This document shows positions 1 to 8,782 of a stretch of DNA of 64,000 nt, piece by piece; position 1 is the stretch's first letter; every line of letters begins with the position of its first letter. Location of the stretch: contig NZ_CP188258.1 in assembly GCF_049994905.1 (NCBI RefSeq), positions 992,001 through 1,056,000 of the forward strand, given 5' to 3'. This DNA is from Diaminobutyricibacter sp049994905. GTDB taxonomy: Bacteria; Actinomycetota; Actinomycetes; Actinomycetales; Microbacteriaceae. The notes beneath the pieces were generated by a model that saw only the letters and a list, made by a program, of their open reading frames with translations, did not search any database and was not told the DNA's origin. Position numbers and translations under genes: made by a program.

Positions 1-1
1 G

Positions 2-439
2 ACGCCGTGCGAGGCGGCCATCGAGATCTGCCGCCGGGTCGGCGAGGAAGTCGAATACGTCACGGGTGTCACCGGGGTGACGTCGACCGCTGCGGATGCC
101 TGGGCCGCCCGCAAAGGCGTCTGCCAGGACATCACGCACATCGCCGTCGGAGCGCTCCGGTCGGTTGGCATTCCGGCGCGGTATGTGTCGGGGTACCTGC
201 ATCCGTCGCCGGATGCGGTCGTCGGCGAGACCGTGGTCGGCGAGTCGCACGCGTGGGTGGAATGGTTCTGCGGCAGCTGGCACGGCTTCGACCCGACCAA
301 CCAGCTGGAGATCGGCGACCGTCACGTGCGCGTCGGGCACGGGCGCGATTACACGGATGTGGCACCGCTGCGTGGTGTGTACGCCGGCCCGACCGCATCC
401 GAGCTGTTCGTGACCGTGGAGATCACGCGAGAGGCCTGA
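2..439 (+). CDS. Transglutaminase-like cysteine protease domain protein (C-terminal part)
   Basis: The reading frame is open from the window edge, so the N-terminus is missing. The fragment holds a complete transglutaminase-like catalytic triad in the usual order: Cys in GVCQD (codon 122-124), His in SHAW (248-250) and Asp in FDPTN (290-292). In bacteria these papain-fold domains (COG1305 type) are commonly found with alpha-E and ATP-grasp proteins in a putative peptide-modification cluster, but those partners would lie outside the window. It ends against a convergent PucR gene. The family is clear; the substrate is unknown. Confidence 0.85.
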   Translation, partial: TPCEAAIEICRRVGEEVEYVTGVTGVTSTAADAWAARKGVCQDITHIAVGALRSVGIPARYVSGYLHPSPDAVVGETVVGESHAWVEWFCGSWHGFDPTNQLEIGDRHVRVGHGRDYTDVAPLRGVYAGPTASELFVTVEITREA

Positions 440-474
440 CGTACGCGCGGGTCGTGTCGCCGAGAGTGCTTCGT

Positions 475-536
475 GCGGTCGAGCGTGCCTGCTGCAGCTG
501 TCACGTTCGGCCGGAACTGTCACGCTCGGCACACGC
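475..536. repeat. Intergenic hairpin-family copy A (degenerate)
   Basis: The gap between the convergent transglutaminase and PucR genes carries GGTCGAGCGTG on the left and CACGTTCGGCCGGAAC on the right, an imperfect inverted repeat, followed by CTGTCACGCTCGGC. The same words recur near 32.5, 48.2 and 55.4 kb. It may serve as a bidirectional terminator, but there is no T-run. Confidence 0.5.
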
Positions 537-560
537 GAGCGGGGCGAGCGAAGCGCGCGG

Positions 561-2096
561 CTACACGCGCGTCGCGAGGAGGGCCGCCCAGAGGTCGGCG
601 CGGGCGTGGAAGCTGGACAGGTCGCGGCCGAGCAGGCGCTCGGCTTCGGCGACCCGTGCGCGCAGCGTGTGGCGGTGGATGCCCAGCTCACGCGCCGCCG
701 AATCGAACGTTCCGTTGTGCTCCAGCCACGTTTGCAGCGAGAGCACGAGCGAACTGCCGTTCGCACCGTCGGCGGCGATGAGCGGCGCGAGTGTCGTGCG
801 GGCCACTTCGCGGGCGTCGGTGCGCGCGAGGAACGCCAGCACGCCTTGCCGCGAGATCGTGTCGAACGACACGATGCGTTCGTCGCCTTCCCTGGCGCGA
901 TCGAGGGCTTGCGCCGCCTGGTCGTGGGCGCGGGCGAGGTCGGCGTAACCCACCGCATCCGACAGCCCGGCCTTGAGGCCGAATCCGGTCGCCAGTTCTT
1001 CGACCGGTGATGCGGCACCGTCACTGAAGCAGAGCACGATGCGGCCGTCGTCGGCGGCGTAGAACAGCGAACCCGGATGCTCGGCCACCCGCAGTTCCAG
1101 CCATTCGCTGAGTGCATCGACCCCGTCGATCGGGGTGTCGACGAGCGAGACGCGAACGGGTTCTGCGGGCATCGCCCCCCACATCTGCGTTGCGATGTCG
1201 GACGCCAGCTGCGTGTCGCCGGACACGAGCACGTGCCAGAGCCCGGACCGCAGGTGGCCGACCGCCCGGTCGAGCGCGGAGTTCTGCTCGAGGGCGAGAC
1301 CTGCGAGGGCGATGACACTGGTGACCACCTGCTGGCCGGCCTGGTCGAGCTCGCCGGCGCCGCCGAGGGCCAGCACGCCGCGCAGCTGCCCGCTGGTGCC
1401 GAGCGTCTGCAGGGTGAGGGTTTCGCCGCCGGTGACGATGGTGCTGCTGGAGCGCCGTCTGGCTCGCAGCAGTCGCGTCGCCTCCGAACCCACGGCGGCG
1501 ATGGTGGATGCGCTGAGCGCGTCGGGCGGGAACACGCGATCGACCGAGCCGGTCGCGTCGAACAGCACCACCCAGTGGTCCAGCTGGCGGGACAGCTCTG
1601 CCAGGGTGGCCGTCAGCCCGTCGGGACGGAGGGCCGCGAGCGAGATCGCCCGCTGGGCTTTGAGCGCCCACGTGTTGCGCGCGAAGAGCTCTTCGGACGC
1701 GAGGTCGGCGACGTAGCGCGACACGGCGATGAAGGGCACGCGGTACGGCACTTCGAAGAGCGGCAGCCCGGCTTCGAGGCACGCGGCCGTGAGCCCGTCG
1801 GGGGTGCCGTCGCGGATCACCTCGGTGCCGAAACCGAGCCCGGTGAGTCCACGGTCACGAAGACGCGCGACGTAGGGGGCGAAATCGCCGGGTGCCGTGG
1901 CCGCCGGGTCGAACTGGGTGCCGGTGATGAGGAGTACCTGGCCGTCGGAGAGGAACGGCGTCGGGTCGGCGAGGTCGGAGCTGTGCACCCACTGCACCGC
2001 CTGGTCGAGCGCCTGCGCCGGCAGTCCGGTCTCGGGCGTCAGCAGCCGGAGGTCGAGTTCCGGGTTCGCGAGGAGACGACGCAGGGTCGGGGGCAT
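561..2096 (-). CDS. PucR family transcriptional regulator
   Basis: This 511-residue protein has an N-terminal PucR-type sensor domain (from MPPTLRRLLA to about residue 130), a middle GGDEF-like/CdaR region, and a C-terminal PucR helix-turn-helix (GTFDSAARELGIHRHTLRAR). The start was placed at 2096 because GGAAGG lies 9 bases upstream; an in-frame ATG at 2147 has no comparable site. It is divergent from gabT-gabD and the amine oxidase, so it most likely responds to GABA or putrescine and controls that operon. PucR proteins regulate purine, GABA and amine catabolism in several bacteria; the ligand here is inferred from position only. Confidence 0.85.
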   Translation of the reverse strand: MPPTLRRLLANPELDLRLLTPETGLPAQALDQAVQWVHSSDLADPTPFLSDGQVLLITGTQFDPAATAPGDFAPYVARLRDRGLTGLGFGTEVIRDGTPDGLTAACLEAGLPLFEVPYRVPFIAVSRYVADLASEELFARNTWALKAQRAISLAALRPDGLTATLAELSRQLDHWVVLFDATGSVDRVFPPDALSASTIAAVGSEATRLLRARRRSSSTIVTGGETLTLQTLGTSGQLRGVLALGGAGELDQAGQQVVTSVIALAGLALEQNSALDRAVGHLRSGLWHVLVSGDTQLASDIATQMWGAMPAEPVRVSLVDTPIDGVDALSEWLELRVAEHPGSLFYAADDGRIVLCFSDGAASPVEELATGFGLKAGLSDAVGYADLARAHDQAAQALDRAREGDERIVSFDTISRQGVLAFLARTDAREVARTTLAPLIAADGANGSSLVLSLQTWLEHNGTFDSAARELGIHRHTLRARVAEAERLLGRDLSSFHARADLWAALLATRV

Positions 2097-2161
2097 GGTG
2101 ACAGCTTCCTTCCCGCATCCCGGCGCTTCGTTGTACGCCGTGGTCATCAAACGTACTCCGA

Positions 2162-2206
2162 TTGTACAAGCGGGCGATATCTCCCCGTCGAAACGGTGCC
2201 TAACCT
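2162..2206 (+). promoter_or_regulatory. Candidate gabT promoter with a TTGTACAA site
   Basis: The divergent gap holds a perfect 8-base palindrome TTGTACAA (2162-2169) and a second TTGTAC half site at 2131-2136. An extended -10 candidate, TGCCTAACCT, ends at 2206, with no good -35, as expected for an activated promoter. A PucR-type regulator binding the palindrome is inference. Confidence 0.35.
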
Positions 2207-2263
2207 TAGCCGCAGAGCGCCGTCGCAATCCGGTCCCGGCGCACCCCGTGCACTGGAGTGACC

Positions 2264-3640
2264 ATGACCATCGTCGACACCGTATCCGCCACGCTGACCG
2301 GCGGCCCGAGCATTCCGCAGGAGCGGCGCCTCGTCACCGCGATCCCCGGCCCCGAGTCGCGCCGGCGCATGGAGCGCAAGACGCAGGCCGTCGCCGCGGG
2401 CGTCGGCACCACCATCCCCGTGTTCGCCGCCGCAGCGGGAGGCGGTGTGCTCGTCGACGTCGACGGGAACTCGCTGATCGACTTCGGGTCCGGCATCGCC
2501 GTGACCGGCGTCGGCAACGCATCCCCGCGCGTGGTGGCCGCTGTGCAGGCCCAGGTCGCCCAGTTCACCCACACCTGCTTCACGGTCGCGCCGTACGACT
2601 CCTACGTCGAGGTGGCGGAGGCGCTCAACCGCCTCACCCCCGGTGATCACGCCAAGCGGAGCGCCCTGTTCAACTCGGGCGCAGAAGCGGTCGAGAACGC
2701 GGTCAAGATCGCGCGCCACTACACCGGCAAGCAGGCGGTCGTCGCGTTCGACCACGCCTACCACGGCCGCACCAACCTCACGATGGGCCTGACCGCGAAG
2801 AACCAGCCGTACAAGAGCGGTTTCGGCCCGTTCGCGTCCGAGATCTACCGCGCACCGCTGTCCTATCCGCTGCGCGACGGCGGCCTGAGCGGCGCCGAGG
2901 CCGCGCGCCGCGCGATCCTGCACATCGAGAAGCAGGTCGGGGCGGAGAACCTGGCCGCGATCATCATCGAGCCCATCCAGGGCGAGGGCGGCTTCATCGT
3001 TCCGGCCGACGGCTTCCTGCCGGCTCTCGCCGACTGGGCCGCCGCCAACGGCGTCGTCTTCATCGCGGATGAGGTGCAGACCGGCTTCGCACGCACCGGT
3101 GCCATGTTCGCGAGCGAGCATTTCGGCATCGTCCCCGACCTGGTCGTGACCGCCAAAGGCATCGCAGGCGGCCTCCCGCTCTCTGCCGTCACCGGCCGCG
3201 CCGAGATGATGGATGCGCCCCAGGTCGGAGGACTCGGCGGCACGTACGGCGGCAATCCGCTCGCCTGTGTCGCGGCCCTGGCGACCATCGAGACGTATGA
3301 ACAGGACGGCCTCGTCGAGCGCGCCCGGGAGATCGGCAGCATCCTCTTCGAGAAGCTCGGCGCCCTCCGTGACTCCGACCCCCGGGTCGCCGAAGTGCGC
3401 GGTTACGGCGCGATGGTCGCGATCGAGCTGGTCCACCCGATCACGGGAGAGCCGGATGCTGCGCTCACCTCCCGCGTCGCGGCTGCAGCTCACGCGGCAG
3501 GCGTCGTGCTGCTCACCTGCGGAACCTACGGCAACGTCATCCGTTTCCTGCCCCCGCTGAGCATGCCGGATCACCTGCTGCGCGAGGGCCTCGACATCGT
3601 TGCGGACGCTCTCGCGTCGATCGGTGCGGTGAACGCATGA
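2264..3640 (+). CDS. gabT: 4-aminobutyrate aminotransferase
   Basis: A class III PLP-dependent aminotransferase of 458 residues. It converts GABA and 2-oxoglutarate to succinate semialdehyde and glutamate in the cytosol. The PLP lysine is Lys298 in TAKGIAGG, and the upstream DEVQTGFARTG motif is typical of GabT. The ATG at 2264 was chosen over a GTG six bases upstream because of the GGAG at 2255. It overlaps gabD by four bases (ATGA), so the two are translationally coupled; together with the downstream amine oxidase they form a putrescine-to-succinate route. Confidence 0.93.
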   Translation: MTIVDTVSATLTGGPSIPQERRLVTAIPGPESRRRMERKTQAVAAGVGTTIPVFAAAAGGGVLVDVDGNSLIDFGSGIAVTGVGNASPRVVAAVQAQVAQFTHTCFTVAPYDSYVEVAEALNRLTPGDHAKRSALFNSGAEAVENAVKIARHYTGKQAVVAFDHAYHGRTNLTMGLTAKNQPYKSGFGPFASEIYRAPLSYPLRDGGLSGAEAARRAILHIEKQVGAENLAAIIIEPIQGEGGFIVPADGFLPALADWAAANGVVFIADEVQTGFARTGAMFASEHFGIVPDLVVTAKGIAGGLPLSAVTGRAEMMDAPQVGGLGGTYGGNPLACVAALATIETYEQDGLVERAREIGSILFEKLGALRDSDPRVAEVRGYGAMVAIELVHPITGEPDAALTSRVAAAAHAAGVVLLTCGTYGNVIRFLPPLSMPDHLLREGLDIVADALASIGAVNA

Positions 3641-5133
3641 GCCTCCTCGCCGAAATCGCTGTGTCCGACGCCGCATCCGCCCGCGAGGCGGAGCTGCTCG
3701 GACGAGTTCCCGACGGCCTCTACATCGGAGGCGTCTGGCAGGCCGGAAGCGCCGACCCCATCGAGGTCAGCGACCCGGCGACCGGCCGCGTGATCAAGCG
3801 GATCGCGAACGCGGGACCGGCGGACGGCATCCGTGCGCTCGATGCGGCCGTCGAAGCTGCGGATGCGTGGGCGGCGACCCCGCCCCGCGCCCGTGGCGAG
3901 ATCCTGCGTCGCGCCTTCGACCTGCTGCAGGAGCGCAGGGACGACTTCGCCCTGCTGATGACGCTCGAGATGGGCAAGCCCCTCGCCGAGGCGAACGGTG
4001 AAGTCACCTACGGCGGCGAGTTCCTGCGCTGGTTCAGCGAAGAAGCGGTGCGCATCGCGGGCCGCTACGGCACGAACCCCGAAGGCACCGGGACGACCGT
4101 GGTCTCCCAGCGCCCGGTCGGGCCGTGTTTCCTGATCACGCCGTGGAACTTCCCCCTCGCAATGGCGACCCGCAAGATCGCCCCCGCGCTCGCCGCGGGC
4201 TGCACCGTCGTCATCAAGCCTGCAGAGCTCACGCCGCTGACCACGCTGCTCTTCGTGCAGCTGCTCGAGGATGCCGGCCTCCCCGCAGGCGTCGTCAATG
4301 TCATCACCACCTCGTCCTCCCGGTCCGTCTCGGCGCCGATCATCGCCGACCCGCGCCTGCGCAAGCTGAGCTTCACCGGTTCGACACCCGTCGGCCGGAC
4401 GCTCATCGAGCAGTCCGCGGCGAACGTGCTGCGCACCTCCATGGAGCTGGGCGGCAACGCGCCGTTCGTCGTCTTCGACGACGCCGACCTCGACAAGGCG
4501 GTAACGGGTGCGATGCTGGCGAAGTTCCGCAACACGGGCCAGGCCTGCACGGCGGCCAACCGGTTCATCGTGCACGACTCGGTCGCCGACGAGTTCGCGC
4601 GGCGGGTGACCGAGCGCGTCGACGCCTTCGTCGTCGGGCGCGGCACGGAGGACGGCGTGACGATCGGACCCCTCATCAACGAGGCGGCCGTCACGAACAT
4701 GGAGGCACTCGTAGCCGACGCCGTCTCCCGCGGTGCCCGCGTGCTGACCGGCGGCACGCGCCCAGACGGCGCCGGCTCGTTCTTCGAGCCGACCGTGCTG
4801 GCCGACGTCGCGCCCGGCAGCGATATCGTGCGCGAAGAGATCTTCGGCCCGATCCTTGCCATCTCGACCTTCCGCGAGGAGGCTGAGGCCGTGGCGCTCG
4901 CGAACGGAACCGAGTACGGACTCGTCGGCTACGTCTTCACCGAAGACCTCGGCCGCGCGCAGCGGATGATCGACCGCATCGACACCGGAATGATGGGCGT
5001 CAACACCGGCCTCGTGTCGAACGCCGCCGCACCGTTCGGCGGAGTCAAGCAGTCGGGCCTCGGGCGCGAGGGCGGCCTCGAAGGCATCCACGAATACCTG
5101 TCGACCAAATACACCCTGATCCCGGCGTCCTGA
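3637..5133 (+). CDS. gabD: Succinate-semialdehyde dehydrogenase (NAD(P)+)
   Basis: An aldehyde dehydrogenase of 498 residues, normal length for GabD. The catalytic Cys304 lies in NTGQACTAANR and the general base Glu270 in MELGGNAPF; PWNFPLAMATRK is the cofactor-binding stretch. It oxidises succinate semialdehyde to succinate, the step after GabT, whose stop codon it overlaps. It could also act on other short semialdehydes made by the amine oxidase that follows. The roughly 30-residue N-terminal lead before the domain (to GRVPDGLYIGG) is a little longer than in Escherichia coli GabD. Confidence 0.92.
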   Translation: MSLLAEIAVSDAASAREAELLGRVPDGLYIGGVWQAGSADPIEVSDPATGRVIKRIANAGPADGIRALDAAVEAADAWAATPPRARGEILRRAFDLLQERRDDFALLMTLEMGKPLAEANGEVTYGGEFLRWFSEEAVRIAGRYGTNPEGTGTTVVSQRPVGPCFLITPWNFPLAMATRKIAPALAAGCTVVIKPAELTPLTTLLFVQLLEDAGLPAGVVNVITTSSSRSVSAPIIADPRLRKLSFTGSTPVGRTLIEQSAANVLRTSMELGGNAPFVVFDDADLDKAVTGAMLAKFRNTGQACTAANRFIVHDSVADEFARRVTERVDAFVVGRGTEDGVTIGPLINEAAVTNMEALVADAVSRGARVLTGGTRPDGAGSFFEPTVLADVAPGSDIVREEIFGPILAISTFREEAEAVALANGTEYGLVGYVFTEDLGRAQRMIDRIDTGMMGVNTGLVSNAAAPFGGVKQSGLGREGGLEGIHEYLSTKYTLIPAS

Positions 5134-5162
5134 GCGACACCGGCGCAGAAAGAAGCGAAAAA

Positions 5163-6521
5163 ATGAGCGCGATCGAACGCGATGTCGTCATCATCGGCGC
5201 CGGCGCATCCGGACTCACCGCGGCGACCGAGCTGAAGAAGGCCGGGCTGACCGTCGCAGTGCTCGAGGCACGCGACCGCGTCGGCGGCCGGCTGTGGACC
5301 GACGATGTCGACGGGGCCATGCTCGAGATCGGCGGCCAGTGGGTCTCGCCCGACCAGGACGCACTGAAGAGCACGCTCGCCGAGCTCGGACTGGAAACCT
5401 ACCCGCGATACCGCGAAGGCGAGAACGTCTACCTCAACGAAGCAGGAGAGCTCACCCGGTTCGAGGGCGAGATCTTCCCTGTGCCGCCCAGGACCGAGGC
5501 CGAGATCGTCACGCTGATCGAGAAGCTGGATGCCCTGGTCGCCGAAATCGACCCGGACCGGCCGTGGGAGCATCCGCTCGCCAAAGACCTCGACGAGGTC
5601 TCGTTCAGCCGGTGGCTGGAGACGCAGACCGACGACCAGGAGGCGCGCGACAACATCGGGATGTTCATCGCCGGTGCGATGCTCACCAAGCCCGCCCACG
5701 CGTTCTCGGCACTGCAGGCCCTGCTCATGGCGGCGAGCGCCGGCAGCTTCAGCAACCTGGTCGACGCCGACTTCATCCTCGACAAGCGCGTCATCGGGGG
5801 CCTTCAGCAGGTTCCGCTGCTGCTGGCGGAACGGCTCGGCGGCGATGTGCGCCTCGGCCAGGCCGTGCGCACGCTCCGCTGGCACGACGGCGGCGTCACG
5901 GCGGTCACCGACTCGGTCGAGGTGAAGGCGCGGTTCGCGGTCATCGCGGTGCCGCCCATCCTGATCAGCCGAATCGGATACGAGCCGCCCCTGCCGCGCC
6001 GCCAGCAGCAGCTGCACCAGCACCTGTCGATGGGCTTCGTCATCAAGGTGCACGCGGTCTACGAGACGCCGTTCTGGCGGGAGGCTGGTTTGTCCGGCAC
6101 GGCTTTCAGCCCGTACGAGCTGGTGCACGAGGCGTACGACAACACGAACTACGGCGACGAACGGGGCACGCTCGTCGGCTTCGTGGCGGATGAGGCGGCC
6201 GACGGCGTCTTCGCTCTGACCGCGGAGGAGCGCAAGCAGCGCATCCTCACCTCACTGTCGCACTATTACGGCGAGAAGGCGCTCGAGCCGGTCGTCTACT
6301 ACGAGAGCGACTGGGGTTCGGAAGAGTGGACCCGCGGGGCGTACGCGGCCAGCTTCGACATGGGCGGCCTCGCGCGCTACGGCGCCGACCTGCGCACACC
6401 GGTCGGCCCGATCTGGTTCTCGTGCAGCGATATGGCAGGCAAGGGCTACCAGCACGTCGACGGCGCCATCCGCGTCGGCCGCGAAACGGCCGCGGGGATC
6501 ATCGCGGCGGCGGGCGCCTAG
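5163..6521 (+). CDS. puo: Flavin monoamine oxidase, probably putrescine oxidase
   Basis: This 452-residue protein has an N-terminal FAD Rossmann motif (VVIIGAGASGLTAA), the amine-oxidase second motif (ARDRVGGRLWT) and the C-terminal flavin-binding stretch with GKGYQHVDGAI. Actinobacterial putrescine oxidases have this length and architecture. The expected reaction is putrescine + O2 to 4-aminobutanal + NH3 + H2O2; the aldehyde would then reach GABA and be processed by GabT and GabD encoded just upstream. An SD-like AGAAAGAAGCGA precedes the ATG by a few bases. No aminobutanal dehydrogenase is adjacent unless GabD doubles in that role. Specificity for putrescine over other amines is inferred from context. 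Confidence 0.82.
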   Translation: MSAIERDVVIIGAGASGLTAATELKKAGLTVAVLEARDRVGGRLWTDDVDGAMLEIGGQWVSPDQDALKSTLAELGLETYPRYREGENVYLNEAGELTRFEGEIFPVPPRTEAEIVTLIEKLDALVAEIDPDRPWEHPLAKDLDEVSFSRWLETQTDDQEARDNIGMFIAGAMLTKPAHAFSALQALLMAASAGSFSNLVDADFILDKRVIGGLQQVPLLLAERLGGDVRLGQAVRTLRWHDGGVTAVTDSVEVKARFAVIAVPPILISRIGYEPPLPRRQQQLHQHLSMGFVIKVHAVYETPFWREAGLSGTAFSPYELVHEAYDNTNYGDERGTLVGFVADEAADGVFALTAEERKQRILTSLSHYYGEKALEPVVYYESDWGSEEWTRGAYAASFDMGGLARYGADLRTPVGPIWFSCSDMAGKGYQHVDGAIRVGRETAAGIIAAAGA

Positions 6522-6530
6522 CAGCGACGG

Positions 6531-7421
6531 TCAGGCGAGCTCTGCGAGCAGGCCCCGTTCGAGCGCGACCCAGACGTGGCCGTCGGGGGCCACGGCGATG
6601 CCGTGCGGCTCGCTCGCGGGGGTGGGCAGGTCGTGCAGCGTGAGCTCGCCCGCGTCGGAGACGAACCCCACCTGGTTGGAGCCCCAGAGCGTGAACCAGC
6701 ATCCGCCGGCCGGGGCCGCCGTGATCGCGTGCGGCTTGGAGTCGGAGTCTGGCAGCAGCACCTCGGTGAGCACGCCATCCCGGCCGATGCGCCCGAGCGC
6801 ACCGCCCAGCACTTCGGCGAACCACACGGCGCCGTCTTCTGCGACCGTGATCCCGACCGGCCCCGACGCCGGTCGCGGCAGCTCGAAATACTGGATGGCC
6901 GCATCCCCGCCCCGCACATGCCCCACCGCGTTGCCCTGGTTGAGGGTGAACCAGACGCTCTCGCCCGACCCCGCGATCATCGACGCCATACCGTCGGAGC
7001 GTCCGACCGGGAACTCGGTGACGCGCCCCATGATGTCGACGCGGCCGAGGGCATCCGCTGCCAGTTCGGTGAACCAGACGGTGCCGTCGTAGAGCGAGGT
7101 GATGCCGAACGGACTCGACTCCATGGTGGGCACCGACACCTCGTTGAGCACGCGGATGCTGTCGCGCGCCCCGCGCCCGACGTGGACGATACGGTTGCCC
7201 GTCGTGTCGGTGACCCACACCGATTCGTCGGTGGCCCGGGAGAGTTGCGAGGGCTGGGCGGTGTCGCCGAGGTCGACGAACTGCAGGGAGCCGTCGACGT
7301 CGCGTCGCCCCACCTGCCCCGCGTGTACGAGCGTGAACCAGACGGCGCCGTCGTCGGTGACGGTGATGCCGTAGGGACCGGCGCTGGCATCCGTGACCGG
7401 ATGCTCGACGATCCGCGTCAC
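6531..7421 (-). CDS. Seven-bladed beta-propeller protein, virginiamycin B lyase (Vgb)-like
   Basis: This 296-residue protein is built of seven repeats of about 40 residues, each with a V/CWF/VT-type strand: VWFTLVHAGQVG, VWVTDTTGNRI, VWFTELAADALG, VWFTLNQGNAVG, VWFAEVLGGALG, CWFTLWGSNQVG and VWVALERG. That is the Vgb/streptogramin-lyase fold. Vgb cleaves type B streptogramins using a Glu and His residues on the propeller face; here the sixth blade has Leu where FTE-type blades carry Glu, so lyase activity is doubtful. There is no signal peptide. The GTG start overlaps the PhzF stop (GTGA), so the two are co-translated. Confidence 0.7.
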   Translation of the reverse strand: MTRIVEHPVTDASAGPYGITVTDDGAVWFTLVHAGQVGRRDVDGSLQFVDLGDTAQPSQLSRATDESVWVTDTTGNRIVHVGRGARDSIRVLNEVSVPTMESSPFGITSLYDGTVWFTELAADALGRVDIMGRVTEFPVGRSDGMASMIAGSGESVWFTLNQGNAVGHVRGGDAAIQYFELPRPASGPVGITVAEDGAVWFAEVLGGALGRIGRDGVLTEVLLPDSDSKPHAITAAPAGGCWFTLWGSNQVGFVSDAGELTLHDLPTPASEPHGIAVAPDGHVWVALERGLLAELA

Positions 7422-8113
7422 GTGAGTTCGAGCCGGTCGCGCCGGTCATACACCGTGCGGCCGCCGACCCGCACCAGGTCATGGCCGACGAGGTTGGTGA
7501 CGAGCACCGACCCGTCGCCCTGCAGGATCGTCAGGTGCCGTCTCAGGTACGCGGTGATGCCGGCGGCGGCGGCCCCGGTGGCCTGGTCTTCGGCGATTCC
7601 CATCTCGGGGGCGAACATGCGGGCGCGCAGGTGGCCGGCGCCCTCGTCGATCCACGCGTAGGCGAAATGCTGGCCCTCGGTGAAATCGGCCGGGTCGAGG
7701 GCATCGACTTCGCCGGGGGAGTCGAGTGGGATCCAGTGGAACTCGGGCGCCCAGTCCGCGTGGGCGGTGATCCAGGTGATGTCGCCTTCGAAGTCGACCA
7801 TCACCTCCCCGGCCTTCTCGCGCAGCGCCCACAGCTGGATGCCCTGGCGCGCCAGGAGCCAGGCGGTGCCGACACTGGGATGGCCGGCGAACGGCAGCTC
7901 TTTCGCGGGGGTGAAGATGCGGATGCGTGCGGTGAAGAGCTCGTCGTCGACACCGTCGACGAACGCCGTTTCGCTGAATCCGAGCGTCTTCGCGATCTCC
8001 TGTTCCCTGCCGAGGCTGGAGCCCGTGCTCTCGATGACGCCGAGCTCGTTGCCGTAGTCGCCGCTCTCATCGGTGAACACGCGAACGACGTCGACGTCGA
8101 TGGTTTCGCTCAT
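7418..8113 (-). CDS. PhzF family isomerase/epimerase-like protein
   Basis: This 231-residue protein shows the PhzF pattern: an N-terminal VVRVFTDESGDYGNELGV strand, the SETAFV motif containing the family's catalytic Glu, RIRIFTPAKELPFAGHPSVGTA, and a C-terminal FAPEMGIAEDQATGAA stretch. PhzF enzymes isomerise trans-2,3-dihydro-3-hydroxyanthranilate or related small acids; most family members have no known substrate. At 231 residues it is shorter than the usual 260-300. It is the first gene of a two-gene unit with the propeller protein and is divergent from the TetR regulator, so the palindrome at 8157-8192 could control both directions. Confidence 0.8.
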   Translation of the reverse strand: MSETIDVDVVRVFTDESGDYGNELGVIESTGSSLGREQEIAKTLGFSETAFVDGVDDELFTARIRIFTPAKELPFAGHPSVGTAWLLARQGIQLWALREKAGEVMVDFEGDITWITAHADWAPEFHWIPLDSPGEVDALDPADFTEGQHFAYAWIDEGAGHLRARMFAPEMGIAEDQATGAAAAGITAYLRRHLTILQGDGSVLVTNLVGHDLVRVGGRTVYDRRDRLELT

Positions 8114-8156
8114 CCCACCAGCCTCCCACGAATGGCGGCCGGCGGGCGGCTTGTGT

Positions 8157-8192
8157 TCCTTAATCGAACAGACTAGTATGTTCGATTAAGGA
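8157..8192. promoter_or_regulatory. Near-perfect 36-base palindromic operator overlapping the tetR ribosome site
   Basis: Two exact 14-base arms, TCCTTAATCGAACA and its complement, are separated by GACTAGTA, whose core ACTAGT is itself palindromic. The right arm ends inside the AAGGAGG ribosome-binding site of the TetR gene seven bases before its ATG. TetR dimers bind such dyads and autorepress; binding by this regulator is inferred. Confidence 0.85.
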
Positions 8193-8198
8193 GGCACC

Positions 8199-8777
8199 AT
8201 GGCCACACAGATTCGCAGGACCCGCTCGGAGAGCCGCATCCTCGCCGCAGCATCCGATCTCTTCTACGAACACGGGCTGCGCGGAGTCGGCATCGACCAG
8301 GTGATCGCGACCTCGGGAATCTCCAAGTCGACGCTCTACGCGCACTTCCGCTCGAAAGACGACCTCGTCGCCGCCTACCTGCGGGCGACCGACGACTCGT
8401 GGATGCGGCAGCTCCAGGATTCGGCAGCGGCGGCCGGCGACGACCCGGCCGCCCAGCTCGTCGGGCTCTTCGACGCACTCCTCGACGCCTTCGACCGGCA
8501 CGGCTTCTTCGGGTGTCCGTTCATCAGCGCTGCCGTCGAGTCCGGCATCGACTCCCAGGCGCGCGCGATCACGCGCGAACATGTCCAGCGCCGGCAGGCG
8601 TGGCTCGCCGGGCTGTGTGCGGCTGCGGGAGCACCCGACCCCGACCGGCTCGCGAGCCATGTCGGCTTCCTCATCGACGGCGCCCTGGCCGGCGGCCGGC
8701 TCCAGCAGGACCGCTCGGTCGTCGACGCTGCCAAGCGCGCCGCCGCCGACGCGGTCGACTCCATTCCTCGTAGCTGA
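8199..8777 (+). CDS. TetR/AcrR family transcriptional repressor
   Basis: The 192-residue protein starts with a TetR DNA-binding domain (residues about 8-55: ILAAASDLFYEHGLRGVGI, then the recognition helix in SGISKSTLYAHFRSKDDLV) followed by an all-helical ligand domain. AAGGAGG lies five bases before the ATG. The 36-base palindrome covers its own leader, so autoregulation is very likely. An oxidoreductase gene starts five bases after its stop, making a sensor-enzyme pair that probably answers to a quinone or other electrophile; the inducer is unknown. Confidence 0.92.
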   Translation: MATQIRRTRSESRILAAASDLFYEHGLRGVGIDQVIATSGISKSTLYAHFRSKDDLVAAYLRATDDSWMRQLQDSAAAAGDDPAAQLVGLFDALLDAFDRHGFFGCPFISAAVESGIDSQARAITREHVQRRQAWLAGLCAAAGAPDPDRLASHVGFLIDGALAGGRLQQDRSVVDAAKRAAADAVDSIPRS

Positions 8778-8782
8778 AAGGC

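Noticed and set aside
1077..2261. Long plus-strand frame antisense to the first PucR gene
   Set aside because: Arg/Gly/Glu-rich composition and no domain; the minus-strand PucR frame is the real gene.
6531..7421. Streptogramin B resistance gene (Vgb)
   Set aside because: The fold matches but the expected Glu-containing FTE motif is missing in the key blade, so resistance cannot be claimed.
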